37,489 nucleotides of DNA from an uncultured Bacteroidales bacterium (GTDB taxonomy: Bacteria > Bacteroidota > Bacteroidia > Bacteroidales > Paludibacteraceae), in assembly GCA_944321745.1 (NCBI GenBank), contig CALUML010000008.1, positions 1-37,489 on the forward strand, in the 5' to 3' direction. Every line of letters starts with the position of its first letter. The first letter of the stretch is position 1. Below are positions 9,144 to 19,301 of the stretch, in pieces. The position numbers and the translations under genes are program-made. Under the pieces are notes generated by a model, which saw only the letters and a program-made list of their open reading frames with translations, did no database searches and was not told the origin of the DNA.

Positions 9144-10877
9144 CTACATCAACGCCATCATGGGCGGGGTGGTGCGGGGGCGGGCCGGGTGGCGGGCGGT
9201 GCGCTTCAGCTTGATGATTTTGCCTTTCCAGGCCGGGATAATGGTGCGGAAGGGCGTGCGTGAGTCGAGCGTGACCACGGGGAACTGTTCCGCTTCGTCC
9301 AACAGGTTGGTGCACGTGTAGCTGTCGCCCTCGGGCAGGTTGAGGTATTGGAACGCCTCGGGCGGGATGCGCACCTCGGTGTCCAGGTGCTTGTCGTGGA
9401 AGTTGAGCACCACGAGTAGCAGGTCGCCCTCGTGCTTGCGGAAATAGGCGAACTGCTCGTGCGAATTGAAGCGAGGGTTGTCGAAGTTGGCATATTCCAG
9501 GTCGTACATCACGCCGTCCGTGATGGCTTTTTCGCGCAAGGTGACGTTGAGCAGCGTCTTGTAGAATGCACGCAGTTCCTTTTGCTCGTCGCTGAGGCCT
9601 GCGCCGTCGAACTTGCCGCCGTTGGCCCAAGCCTGGATGGACTTCACGCCCCAGTAGTCGAAGATGGTCGTGCGGCCGTCCAGTCCGCTGAAGCCCTCGT
9701 TGTCCATGCCCAGCTCGCCCAGTTCCTGCCCGCAGTACACCATCACGGGGCCTTGCGTGAGGGTGGCCGCCACGATCATGGCCGGTTCGGCGTAGATGCC
9801 CGCCCCGCAGAAGAAGCCCGAGCCGATGCGTTGCTCGTCGTGGTTTTCCAGGAAGTTGAGCATGTGCCCCTCGATGCCGCCCAGGGCTTGCCAGGCGTAG
9901 GTGATGTTGCGCACAGGGTGGTTGCGGCTGGTCACGTTGCGCAGCGTGTCGTAGAGGCCCACCTTGTCATACAGGTAGTCGAACTTGCCGTTGCAGATGT
10001 AGTTGCGGTACTCCGCCGGGTTGTACACCTCGGCGATGAACAGCGTGCCGGGATGCTCCCGCTTCACCTGCGGGATGACCCATCCCCAGAATTCCACGGG
10101 CACCATCTCGGCCATGTCGCAGCGGAAGCCGTCCACGCCCTTCGCCGCCCAGTATAGCAGGATGTCGAGCATCTTGTGCCAGGTATTCGGCGTGGGGTCG
10201 AACTGCTTTTCCTTGTTGTTCAGATAATTCACGCCGTAGTTCAGCTTCACCGTCTCGTACCAGTCGTTCACCGAGGGCGAGGGGTGGAACACGTCGTTGC
10301 CCGTGGCGCGGGCGGGATATTCCGCGTAGCCCTGGAGGTCGAACTGCGGGGCAAACGCCTGCCCGGGCATGTAGTAGAAATTGTTCAGAGGCGAGAATGC
10401 CCATTCCGGGTGGTCGCCCTCGCCCAGGTCGGCCACGCCGCGCGGCTTCATGTCCGAGCGGTACTCGCGTGCCACGTGGTTGGGCACGAAGTCGATGATG
10501 ACTTTCATCCCCGCCCGGTGCGTGCGTTGCACGAGGGCTTCGAATTCTTCCATGCGGTGCGGCACGTCCTCGGCCAAGTCCGGATCCACGTCGTAATAGT
10601 CCTTGATGGCGTAGGGCGAGCCTGCCTGCCCTTTGACCAGGGCGAGGTGGCTTTGCTCGATGCCGTAGGCGGAGTAATTGGTTTTCGTTGCGTGCTCGAT
10701 GATGCCCGTGTACCACACGTGGGTCACGCCCAGCGACTTGATTTCCTTCAGGGCTTTGGGTGTAAAGTTGTTGAACTTGCCGCACCCGTTCTCGGCAAGG
10801 GTGCCGGCATATTGATTGTGCGTGCCGTAAGAGCCGAACAGGCGCGGCAACACTTGGTAAATGACGAACTTAGACAT
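9144..10877 (-). CDS. GH13-family alpha-amylase-like glycoside hydrolase, cytoplasmic
   Basis: 577 residues with no signal peptide. All four GH13 conserved regions are present: region I DFVPNHV (129-135), region II GFRCDMAEM with nucleophile Asp254, region III FIAEV with acid/base Glu283, and region IV FLENHDEQR with transition-state Asp347. An (alpha/beta)8 barrel therefore covers about 1-430, followed by a C-terminal beta-domain (about 470-560). The family hydrolyses or rearranges alpha-glucans. Being cytoplasmic, it probably acts on imported maltodextrins or glycogen; the exact specificity is not readable. No sus-type transport genes adjoin it. A -7 box lies just upstream, and a 22-bp-period repeat array lies about 150 bases upstream. 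Confidence 0.93.
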   Translation of the reverse strand: MSKFVIYQVLPRLFGSYGTHNQYAGTLAENGCGKFNNFTPKALKEIKSLGVTHVWYTGIIEHATKTNYSAYGIEQSHLALVKGQAGSPYAIKDYYDVDPDLAEDVPHRMEEFEALVQRTHRAGMKVIIDFVPNHVAREYRSDMKPRGVADLGEGDHPEWAFSPLNNFYYMPGQAFAPQFDLQGYAEYPARATGNDVFHPSPSVNDWYETVKLNYGVNYLNNKEKQFDPTPNTWHKMLDILLYWAAKGVDGFRCDMAEMVPVEFWGWVIPQVKREHPGTLFIAEVYNPAEYRNYICNGKFDYLYDKVGLYDTLRNVTSRNHPVRNITYAWQALGGIEGHMLNFLENHDEQRIGSGFFCGAGIYAEPAMIVAATLTQGPVMVYCGQELGELGMDNEGFSGLDGRTTIFDYWGVKSIQAWANGGKFDGAGLSDEQKELRAFYKTLLNVTLREKAITDGVMYDLEYANFDNPRFNSHEQFAYFRKHEGDLLLVVLNFHDKHLDTEVRIPPEAFQYLNLPEGDSYTCTNLLDEAEQFPVVTLDSRTPFRTIIPAWKGKIIKLKRTARHPARPRTTPPMMALM

Positions 10878-10914
10878 ATCCGTTTCGCGTTGTTTTGTTT
10901 CTGCTTAGACAAGT

Positions 10915-10922
10915 CAAAAGTA
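10915..10922 (-). promoter_or_regulatory. Bacteroidota -7 box (TACTTTTG) for the GH13 gene
   Basis: The minus strand reads TACTTTTG, a perfect TAnnTTTG, 38 bases upstream of the GH13 ATG. No clear TTG at -33 is seen. The 22-bp array begins about 100 bases further upstream. Confidence 0.55.
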
Positions 10923-11012
10923 GGGAAAATATCCCGGATGCCCGCCCCGTTTTGCCATTTCTTAATGATTGGAATGCAAATTTAAGTATGCGGGCAGGCG
11001 GGGATGGCCTGT

Positions 11013-11133
11013 AAAAATTCTGTGCACTTTGTGACTATTTCCGCCCGTTACTACGGAAGTTTTGCCGCGTTACTACGGAACTTCAACGGCGTTACTGCGG
11101 AATTTTTGCCGCGCAGTAACGAATTTTTGCCCG
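11013..11133. repeat. 22-base-period repeat array, array 1 (upstream of GH13 gene)
   Basis: Contiguous units start at 11035, 11057, 11079 and 11101, all exactly 22 bases apart; a degenerate unit precedes them at about 11013 and a partial one follows near 11122. Each unit has a T-rich nine-base head (AAGTTTTGC, AACTTCAAC, AATTTTTGC) and a 13-base tail containing CGTTACTACGG or CGTTACTGCGG. In the 11101 unit the tail word is inverted (CGCAGTAAC). Head and period match the arrays at 19302-19455 and 37303-37489, although the tail words differ. It lies between the divergent GH13 and small-lipoprotein genes. Confidence 0.75.
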
Positions 11134-11161
11134 GCAGGGTGGGGCGGACGGGAATTTTCCC

Positions 11162-11169
11162 TACCTTTG
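11162..11169 (+). promoter_or_regulatory. -7 box (TACCTTTG) for the small lipoprotein gene at 11246
   Basis: TACCTTTG is a perfect TAnnTTTG, 77 bases before the ATG at 11246. A TTTG at 11126-11129 is too far upstream (32 bases) to be a standard -33 element. The box lies immediately downstream of repeat array 1. Confidence 0.55.
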
Positions 11170-11245
11170 CCTGCGTATTAACGAAAAAAATAATGACGAT
11201 AAACCGCCCCTCGTAAGGATACGGTCGAGGCAAAAGTGAAATTTT

Positions 11246-11611
11246 ATGGTAAAACATGCTTTCAAAGTGTTGGCAACGTTGCTTGTTGCCCTGTTGCTCG
11301 CCTCCTGCGGCGGCACCGGTTATGTGTCGAGAAATCAGAACATCACGCAAGTGAGCCTTGAGCGCGACAATTTCAAGGTAATCGGCTCGGTGGAGGGCAA
11401 GTCGCACGCCACCTACGTGCTGGGCATTATCGGGGGCGTGTCGCGCCGGGCCATCAAGGAGAACGCGGTGGCCGACATGTACCGCAACGCCATGCTCACC
11501 GGCTCGCAAGCGGTGGCCAACATCACCGAGACGGCCAAAGTGCGTTCTTACATCCTGTGGACGAGGGTGGAATACATCGCCACGGGCACCATCGTGGAGT
11601 TTACAGAATAA
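11246..11611 (+). CDS. Small lipoprotein, DUF6567-like
   Basis: 121 residues. The N-terminus FKVLATLLVALLLASCGG is a lipoprotein signal with lipobox LASC, so the mature protein is lipid-anchored in the envelope. The mature part (NITQVSLERDNFKVIGSVEGKS, then TYVLGIIGGVSRRAIKENAVADMYRNAMLTGSQAVANIT) resembles the small Bacteroidota lipoproteins grouped as DUF6567; this family name is from memory and moderately sure. The function is unknown. It is followed 18 bases later by a beta-barrel-type gene on the same strand, so the two are probably co-transcribed. Confidence 0.8.
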   Translation: MVKHAFKVLATLLVALLLASCGGTGYVSRNQNITQVSLERDNFKVIGSVEGKSHATYVLGIIGGVSRRAIKENAVADMYRNAMLTGSQAVANITETAKVRSYILWTRVEYIATGTIVEFTE

Positions 11612-11629
11612 GCAGGCAGGCGGAAGGCT

Positions 11630-12424
11630 ATGAAAAGTTGGATGTGCTGCATCCTTTTCGGATGCATAGGGGCAGTTTTGTGTTCCTTGGAAGCCCAAGA
11701 AAAGACGGTGGAAGACCGACAAACCACAGCTGCAACCGTGGACGTGATTACGCTGACCGATGGCACGACTTTACTGGGCGAGGTGACCGAAGGCGGGGAC
11801 GGGTATGTGAGGTTCGAAGACCTGTCTGGCAAGTTGAACAAGTTGATTTACAAAGAACAAATCAAGGAAATCGGTACGACCACAGTCAGCGGGAAGCAAT
11901 TGAAGGCACTGACAGGGAAACGGCAAAAGCGTACCATTCGCCCAAACCACATCTTGCGGGGGGGCAACTTCGGTGGGGATGCGGAGGGAAGTATCGCCGT
12001 CGGGTCGGCTTTCGGCGTTGGAGGTACGGCTACTTATGGGTACTACATCGACCCGCATTGGTTCGCGGGGCTGGGTGTCGGACTTACTTGCAGGCTTGGC
12101 ATAACCAACCCTGACTTCTTTGGCGCAATCCCGCTTTATGCCGCTGGGAAGTATTTTTTTGACGAAGTGCGTATCAATTCCAAGGAAGTCACACCGTTCG
12201 TGGAAGCAAAGCTGGGTGTGCTGTTTGCTGTGGGGTATGGAGCAGGCTTCTATGGCCAGCTCAAAGGAGGATTGGAGTTCAACAACCGCTTCAAGTTGTC
12301 GGTCGGCTTGTGCTTGGACACACACCCTTCTTGGGAAACGGAATATTACCATGACCATGAAGTGTACCGTTCTGCCACAGTGGCAGGTGCGCAATTTCAA
12401 GCCTCTTTCGGCTATTGTTTTTAG
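11630..12424 (+). CDS. Predicted exported protein with C-terminal beta-barrel-like region, function unknown
   Basis: 264 residues with a signal peptide (CCILFGCIGAVLCSLEAQ, cleavage after LEAQ). Residues about 38-90 form a small domain (VDVITLTDGTTLLGEVTEGG, IYKEQIKEIGTTTVSGKQL) resembling the short beta module found at the start of many Bacteroidota envelope proteins. From about residue 108 on, alternating aromatic/glycine strands (GTATYGYYIDPHWFAGLGVGL, FYGQLKGGLEFNNRFKLSVGL) end in a terminal Phe (SFGYCF), as in outer-membrane barrels. Barrel location is inferred. It is likely co-transcribed with the lipoprotein gene 18 bases upstream. Confidence 0.8.
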   Translation: MKSWMCCILFGCIGAVLCSLEAQEKTVEDRQTTAATVDVITLTDGTTLLGEVTEGGDGYVRFEDLSGKLNKLIYKEQIKEIGTTTVSGKQLKALTGKRQKRTIRPNHILRGGNFGGDAEGSIAVGSAFGVGGTATYGYYIDPHWFAGLGVGLTCRLGITNPDFFGAIPLYAAGKYFFDEVRINSKEVTPFVEAKLGVLFAVGYGAGFYGQLKGGLEFNNRFKLSVGLCLDTHPSWETEYYHDHEVYRSATVAGAQFQASFGYCF

Positions 12425-12462
12425 GAGAGCAACTCGGAACTCGTATAATTGATGCAAGAAAA

Positions 12463-12491
12463 GCGCGGATTACCTTGGCGGTAATTCGCGC
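12463..12491. terminator. Hairpin between convergent barrel gene and miaA
   Basis: Arms 12463-12474 and 12480-12491 pair over 12 bases with one mismatch (GCGCGGATTACC against GGTAATTCGCGC) around a five-base loop. The flanks AAAA and CTTTGTG extend the pairing slightly. It sits between two convergent genes, so bidirectional termination is the likely role. Confidence 0.6.
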
Positions 12492-12525
12492 CTTTGTGTC
12501 ATTCGTGTTCCCCACTTTTTACTTT

Positions 12526-13452
12526 CTACTTTCTACTTTCTTGCTCCTGTCCCCACTCCAGTATCCGTTCCACTTTCGCTTCGTCGGGCAGGGAGCAGGG
12601 CAGCCAGCGGATGGGGATTCCGCGCCGCTCCATGCCCCGGAACCACGTCATCTGCCGCTTGGCGAACTGGTGGATGGCGATTTCCAGTTGGCAGCACATG
12701 TCGTCGTAGGCCAGTGCGCCCGTGAGGTAGAGGGTGACGTATTTGTATTCCAGCCCGTAATAGATGAGATCGTCGGGCGGGATGCCGCGCTCCAGCAGGC
12801 AGCGCACCTCGTCCACCATGCCTTCGCGCAGGCGGCTTTGGAGGCGGGCGGTGATGCGGCGGCGGCGTTCCTCGCGGTCGATGTCGATGCCCACTACGAG
12901 ACCGCGCAGCGGAGCGAACCCGGTAGCATCGGGCTGCTGCACCTGCTGGTATTCCGCTATTTCGATGGCGCGGATGGCGCGGGCGGGCGTGTCCACATCG
13001 GTGGTGTTGTGCAAGGTCTTGTACGAGGCCAGCAGGGCGGTGAGTTCGGCCAGCGATTTCCCGGCAAGGCGGGCGCGCAGGCCGGGGTTCTCGGGCACGT
13101 GCAGCAGGCGGTAGCCGCTCAGCACCGACTCGATGTACAGCCCCGTGCCGCCACACAGGATGGGCAACCGCCCCCGTTCCCGGATGTCGGTGTAGGCCGC
13201 GTGGAAGTCGTGCTGGTATTCGTAGAGGTTGTACTTGTCGCCAGCCTCGCGGATGTCGATGAGGTGGTAGGGAATGGGCGTGCCGTGTGCGGTATAGTCG
13301 GCCAGGTCCTTGCCCGTGCCGATGTCCATGCCGCGGTACACTTGGCGCGAGTCGGCGCTGATGATTTCGCCGCCTGTTCGCCAGGCCAGTTCGCAGGCCA
13401 GTGCTGTTTTGCCGCAGGCTGTGGGGCCGAGTATGGTGATGAGGGGGAACAT
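12526..13452 (-). CDS. miaA: tRNA dimethylallyltransferase (A37 isopentenylation)
   Basis: The start is taken at the ATG of MFPLITILGPTACGKT (308 residues), the standard MiaA beginning. The frame is open further upstream, but that part is arginine/proline-rich shadow of metH and lacks family similarity. Motifs: P-loop GPTACGKT (9-16), GEIISADSRQVYRGMDIGTGK, which contains the substrate-binding DSxQVY, and ILCGGTGLYIESVLSGY. The enzyme transfers a dimethylallyl group to A37 of tRNAs reading UNN codons. It follows metH by 80 bases on the same strand, with a hairpin between them. The 3' end runs into a short word repeat (ACTTTCT) at 12518-12541. Confidence 0.95.
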   Translation of the reverse strand: MFPLITILGPTACGKTALACELAWRTGGEIISADSRQVYRGMDIGTGKDLADYTAHGTPIPYHLIDIREAGDKYNLYEYQHDFHAAYTDIRERGRLPILCGGTGLYIESVLSGYRLLHVPENPGLRARLAGKSLAELTALLASYKTLHNTTDVDTPARAIRAIEIAEYQQVQQPDATGFAPLRGLVVGIDIDREERRRRITARLQSRLREGMVDEVRCLLERGIPPDDLIYYGLEYKYVTLYLTGALAYDDMCCQLEIAIHQFAKRQMTWFRGMERRGIPIRWLPCSLPDEAKVERILEWGQEQESRK

Positions 13453-13466
13453 GGTTTGGTAGCGGG

Positions 13467-13528
13467 TAGCGAGGAGCGGGCAGGTAGATGGCGGATAATT
13501 CTCGCTATCCACTACCCGCTCCTCGCTA
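13467..13528. repeat. Hairpin between metH and miaA
   Basis: Arms 13467-13480 (TAGCGAGGAGCGGG) and 13515-13528 are exact 14-base inverted copies with a 34-base loop. Further partial copies of the word TAGCG(A/G)G lie on both sides (13460-13468, 13501-13508). It occupies nearly all of the 80 bases between two co-oriented genes. It could reduce read-through into miaA or shape the processed mRNA end. Confidence 0.7.
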
Positions 13529-13532
13529 TCGG

Positions 13533-16283
<2,751 letters not shown>

Positions 16284-16369
16284 AAGTTTCTTTTGCCCGA
16301 AAAAGCGTGTAAAGGTAGAAAAAATCGTACGATTTTATGCTTTTGCGAAAAAAACGATGTGGATGTAAA

Positions 16370-16408
16370 TAAAAAAAAGTCCCACAAAATATTTATTTTG
16401 TAGGACTT
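16370..16408 (-). terminator. Intrinsic terminator of the tRNA-Lys pair
   Basis: Read on the minus strand, the arms complementary to 16395-16408 and 16377-16390 pair over 13 of 14 bases (AAGTCCTACAAAAT type) around a four-base loop. They are followed by a run of T residues (complement of the A-run at 16370-16378). It lies 32 bases after the 3' end of the promoter-distal tRNA-Lys, a textbook rho-independent terminator. Confidence 0.88.
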
Positions 16409-16440
16409 GTCTTTTCGTTGTCGCCTTTTGGCTTTTCTTT

Positions 16441-16516
16441 TGGTGATCCGCCTGGGGCTCGAACCCAGGACCCCAACATTAAAAGTGTTGTGCTCTACCA
16501 ACTGAGCTAGCGAATC
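16441..16516 (-). tRNA. tRNA-Lys (anticodon TTT), CCA encoded
   Basis: The minus-strand sequence folds as a tRNA. The acceptor pairs GATTCGC with GCGGATC (one G-T). The D-arm is GCTC..GAGC, the anticodon stem CAACA/TGTTG with loop CTTTTAA (anticodon TTT), and the T-arm is CTGGG TTCGAGC CCCAG. The discriminator A is followed by an encoded CCA. It is 76 bases long and is the promoter-distal copy of a tandem pair, identical in body to the copy at 16547-16619. Confidence 0.97.
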
Positions 16517-16546
16517 AGAACCACACTATTTACAAACCTTGGAAAG

Positions 16547-16619
16547 TGATCCGCCTGGGGCTCGAACCCAGGACCCCAACATTAAAAGTGTTGTGCTCTA
16601 CCAACTGAGCTAGCGAATC
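16547..16619 (-). tRNA. tRNA-Lys (anticodon TTT), CCA not encoded
   Basis: Same 73-base body as the tRNA at 16441-16516, including acceptor stem, anticodon TTT and T-arm. The bases after the discriminator A read CTT instead of CCA, so CCA must be added enzymatically. It is the promoter-proximal copy, 30 bases from its partner, with a promoter just upstream. Confidence 0.97.
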
Positions 16620-16639
16620 TGCTTATTTCAAAAGCGGTG

Positions 16640-16670
16640 CAAAGGTAGAATATTTTTTTGAATGCGCCAA
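16640..16670 (-). promoter_or_regulatory. Promoter of the tRNA-Lys pair
   Basis: The minus strand has the -7 box TACCTTTG (complement of 16640-16647) and TTG (complement of 16668-16670) with 20-base spacing, matching the Bacteroidota TTTG/TAnnTTTG pattern. The tRNA 5' end lies 20 bases downstream of the -7 box. Between here and recN (16671-16802) nothing else is recognised. Confidence 0.75.
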
Positions 16671-16802
16671 CACGCACGGACACAAAATCGAGCAAACCGC
16701 AAAGTGGTTCACATACAAGGCCAGCCCCATCACCGGAAAGCCACACCGCCATTCCCCGACGGCGGCAGGGGCAATCCCGCCAATCGTTAACCGTCAATCG
16801 TT

Positions 16803-18461
16803 TCAGCCATTATTTATCAGTGCCTCCGCCTGTGCCAAAGCCGCCTCGGTCACTTGTTCGCCGCTCAGCATCTTGGCCAGTTCGACTACACGGTCGGCGG
16901 CGGATAGGCGACGGATGAACGTCTGCGCTTGCTCGCCGCTTTCGTCCTTGTACACCTTGTAATGCTGCTTGCCACGCGCCGCTATCTGGGGCAGGTGGGT
17001 GATGGTTATCACCTGCATGTCCTCGCTCATGGCCGCCATGATTTCGCCCATGCGGTGGGCTATCTCGCCCGACACGCCGGTGTCAATCTCATCGAACACG
17101 ATGGTGGGCAGTCCGGCACGGTGCGCCACCAGTGACTTGACAGCCAGCATCACGCGGGCTATCTCGCCGCCTGAGGCGATTTGCACCACGGGTTGCAGCG
17201 ACTTGTTCTTGTTGGCAGAGAAGAGGAACTGCACGTCGTCGCGCCCCGTGGGGGTGTAGCCGGTGGCAGGCTGCACGTCTACCTGGAAGCGGATGTTCGG
17301 CATCCCCAGTCGCGAAAGCTGTTCCACCAAGTACTGCTCTATCGGCGCGGTGGCGGCCTGGCGACTTTCGGTCAACCGGGCCGCCGCATCGGCCAGCTCG
17401 CTTTCGGCAGAAGCGATACGCCGTTCCAGTGCAGCCAACTCGTCGTCGAACGAGTCGATGCGCTGCAACTTGGCGGCCAGTTCGTCGCGCCGGGCAATCA
17501 ACTCGTCCACGGTCGCCGCCTTATACCTCTTATATAAGGTGTACAATTCGCTCAGGCGGCCTTCCACCCACTCCAGGCGTTGCGGGTCCACCTCGATGCG
17601 CTCCCCGCGGCTTTGCAGGTCGTCGGCCACATCCTTCAAGTCGATGTAGGCCGAGCGCAGCCGTTCCGCCCATTCGCCTCCTTCGGCCACATAGCCGCCC
17701 ACCCGGGACACGGCCTGGCCCGCCTCCCGCAACATCGACAAGGCCATCCCCTCGTCGGACAGCAAACGAACGGCCTGCTGCAACTCCGACTTGATTTCCT
17801 CCGCGTGGGCCAGCGTCTCTTGCTCCTGTTCCAATTCCTCCTGCTCGCCTTCGCGCAAACCGGCATCCTCCAGCTGCCTGTGCTGGAAGCGCATGTACTC
17901 CACATCGGCGGCTTGGCGCTCCGCCAACTCCCTGAGCTGCTGCAATTCATGCCGCGCCGCCCGCCAAGCCTCGTACTTGTCCCGGTACGCCGACAGGGCG
18001 GATGCGTTTTGCGCTATCGTGTCCACCACGTTCAGCTGGTAGCCCTCGTTGGACAGCAGCAGGTTTTCATGCTGCGAGTGGATGTCGATGAGCCGGTTGC
18101 CCAATTCGCGCAGCTGCGCCAGCGGCACCGGCGTGTCGTTGACAAAGGCACGCGACTTGCCCGCCGCCGTAAGCTCGCGCCGCACCAGGCAGTTGGCCGC
18201 ATCATAGTCCAGTTCATTTTCCTGGAAAAAAGCCTCCAGCCCGTAACCGGTGATGTCAAACGAAGCCTCGATGACGCATTTCTGTTCGCCCTCCTTGATG
18301 GCGCGGCTGTCCGCACGCTGCCCCAGAATGAGCGACAACGCCCCGATGATGATGGACTTGCCTGCCCCCGTCTCGCCGGTAATCACCGAAAAGCCCGGCT
18401 CGAAAGCCATCTGCAAGTCGGATATCAACGCGTAATTGGATATGTGAAGATATTTCAGCAT
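16803..18461 (-). CDS. recN: DNA repair protein RecN (SMC-like ATPase)
   Basis: 552 residues, the normal RecN length. Walker A GETGAGKS lies at 29-36 after the typical start MLKYLHISNYALISDLQMAFEPG. A central coiled coil (about 150-370) contains glutamate-rich heptads. The C-terminal ATPase half has the signature QIASGGEIARVMLAVKS and Walker B PTIVFDEIDTGVSG, then the His-switch region VITITHLPQIAARGKQHYKV. RecN acts early in double-strand-break repair, holding DNA ends or sisters together. It lies 81 bases downstream of the HU-like gene on the same strand, separated by a word-repeat hairpin. Confidence 0.97.
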   Translation of the reverse strand: MLKYLHISNYALISDLQMAFEPGFSVITGETGAGKSIIIGALSLILGQRADSRAIKEGEQKCVIEASFDITGYGLEAFFQENELDYDAANCLVRRELTAAGKSRAFVNDTPVPLAQLRELGNRLIDIHSQHENLLLSNEGYQLNVVDTIAQNASALSAYRDKYEAWRAARHELQQLRELAERQAADVEYMRFQHRQLEDAGLREGEQEELEQEQETLAHAEEIKSELQQAVRLLSDEGMALSMLREAGQAVSRVGGYVAEGGEWAERLRSAYIDLKDVADDLQSRGERIEVDPQRLEWVEGRLSELYTLYKRYKAATVDELIARRDELAAKLQRIDSFDDELAALERRIASAESELADAAARLTESRQAATAPIEQYLVEQLSRLGMPNIRFQVDVQPATGYTPTGRDDVQFLFSANKNKSLQPVVQIASGGEIARVMLAVKSLVAHRAGLPTIVFDEIDTGVSGEIAHRMGEIMAAMSEDMQVITITHLPQIAARGKQHYKVYKDESGEQAQTFIRRLSAADRVVELAKMLSGEQVTEAALAQAEALINNG

Positions 18462-18482
18462 AACGGTTAGTGATTAACGTTC

Positions 18483-18551
18483 AGTGATTAGTGATTAACG
18501 TTTAGTGATTAGTGCTGCGCCGAATGGGCTAATCGTTAATCACTAATCACT
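18483..18551. repeat. Hairpin of AGTGATTA words between HU-like gene and recN
   Basis: Arms 18483-18500 (AGTGATTAGTGATTAACG) and 18534-18551 are exact 18-base inverted copies. More copies of GTGATTA and TTAACGTT extend the left side to about 18467 and the right side to 18560. The right arm runs into the HU-like gene, supplying its last codons and stop (18543-18545). The loop is 33 bases. Confidence 0.75.
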
Positions 18552-19145
18552 AATCGCTAATTGATATACCCGATGCGGAGCGTAACCGGTGGCGCGGAGC
18601 TTGCCCTCGGTTATCCAGCGGTGGAGTTCGCGCTGGGCGGTGGAGCGCAGCAGCCCCGTCAGCTCGCAGTAGCGGGCGCGGGAAATGGTGCCGTGCTCGC
18701 GCAGGTAGGCCTCCAGGCGGGCGTAACGCTCGCCTGGCGTGAGCCGTGTAGAGCTGTGGCCGAACTTGCGGGCCGCATCAGCCCGTTCCAACCGGCCTTG
18801 CGGACGGAACTTCTTGGACGGTTGCAGCAACACCTTGCCGAAGCGCACCGACTGCGCGTGCAATTCGTCCTCATCGGTCACCTTGCGGTCGGTCTCCACC
18901 GTGGGTTCGGCGTAGCACATCGCGCCCACCTGCACCCGGAAGCCATCCGACAAGTGCCGCAACACCCGCTGCTCCACCTCGTGCATCACGCCCATGATGG
19001 TGCCGGGGTCAAAGCTCGAATCTTGCGCTATCTCGTCCACTATTGTCTCCCAAGGGATTGTGCCATTGGACACCAAGCGCGGATAAAGCACTCCTTCCCC
19101 GCCTTGCGGGTTGGGCGCCTTGCGAAAGTCATACCTTGCTGCCAT
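18543..19145 (-). CDS. HU-like (HU-HIG type) DNA-binding protein with added C-terminal winged-helix-like domain
   Basis: The start is placed at MAARYDFRKAPNP (200 residues), which matches how Bacteroidota HU-HIG proteins begin; eight more codons are open upstream but consist of repeat sequence. Residues 1-115 follow the HU/IHF layout: TIPWETIVDEIAQDSSFDPGTIMGVMHEVEQRVLRHLSDGFRVQVGAM, then the arm region and VLLQPSKKFR. Residues about 135-195 (TPGERYARLEAYLREHGTIS, YCELTGLLRSTAQRELHRWI, GYAPHRVYQL) look like a small winged helix-turn-helix. It probably binds or bends DNA; the target is unknown. The last codons and stop lie inside a hairpin repeat. Confidence 0.82.
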   Translation of the reverse strand: MAARYDFRKAPNPQGGEGVLYPRLVSNGTIPWETIVDEIAQDSSFDPGTIMGVMHEVEQRVLRHLSDGFRVQVGAMCYAEPTVETDRKVTDEDELHAQSVRFGKVLLQPSKKFRPQGRLERADAARKFGHSSTRLTPGERYARLEAYLREHGTISRARYCELTGLLRSTAQRELHRWITEGKLRATGYAPHRVYQLAISD

Positions 19146-19301
19146 ACATTTATTTATTTCAGATTTCAAATTTCAGATTTCAGATTGGCACACGGAATAC
19201 ACGGATGAAATGGATTTACACGGATAAACTGCCCGTAGGGCGATACCCTACGCTAAGTGCCACAAGGCCGTTGTCCTTGACTCTTTTCCTCTTCTACTCT
19301 C
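19146..19301. other. Intergenic stretch with AT-rich word repeats upstream of HU-like gene
   Basis: No gene is seen. 19157-19186 is a run of the word TTTCAGA/TTTCAAA. The 15-base piece ATTTGAAATCTGAAA from its minus strand recurs on the plus strand at 19667-gene's end (21641-21655). 19189-19226 repeats ACACGGA three times. A short inverted repeat GTAGGG..CCCTAC lies at 19234-19250. No good -7 box for the minus-strand gene is evident. Confidence 0.5.

Noticed and set aside
12516..12541. ACTTTCT word run at the end of miaA as a terminator
   Set aside because: It is a direct repeat without an inverted partner; the nearby hairpin at 12463-12491 is the better terminator candidate.
16284..16369. 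SAM or cobalamin riboswitch upstream of metH
   Set aside because: The likely leader before the metH ATG is only about 20 bases, too short for either riboswitch, and no conserved box is visible.
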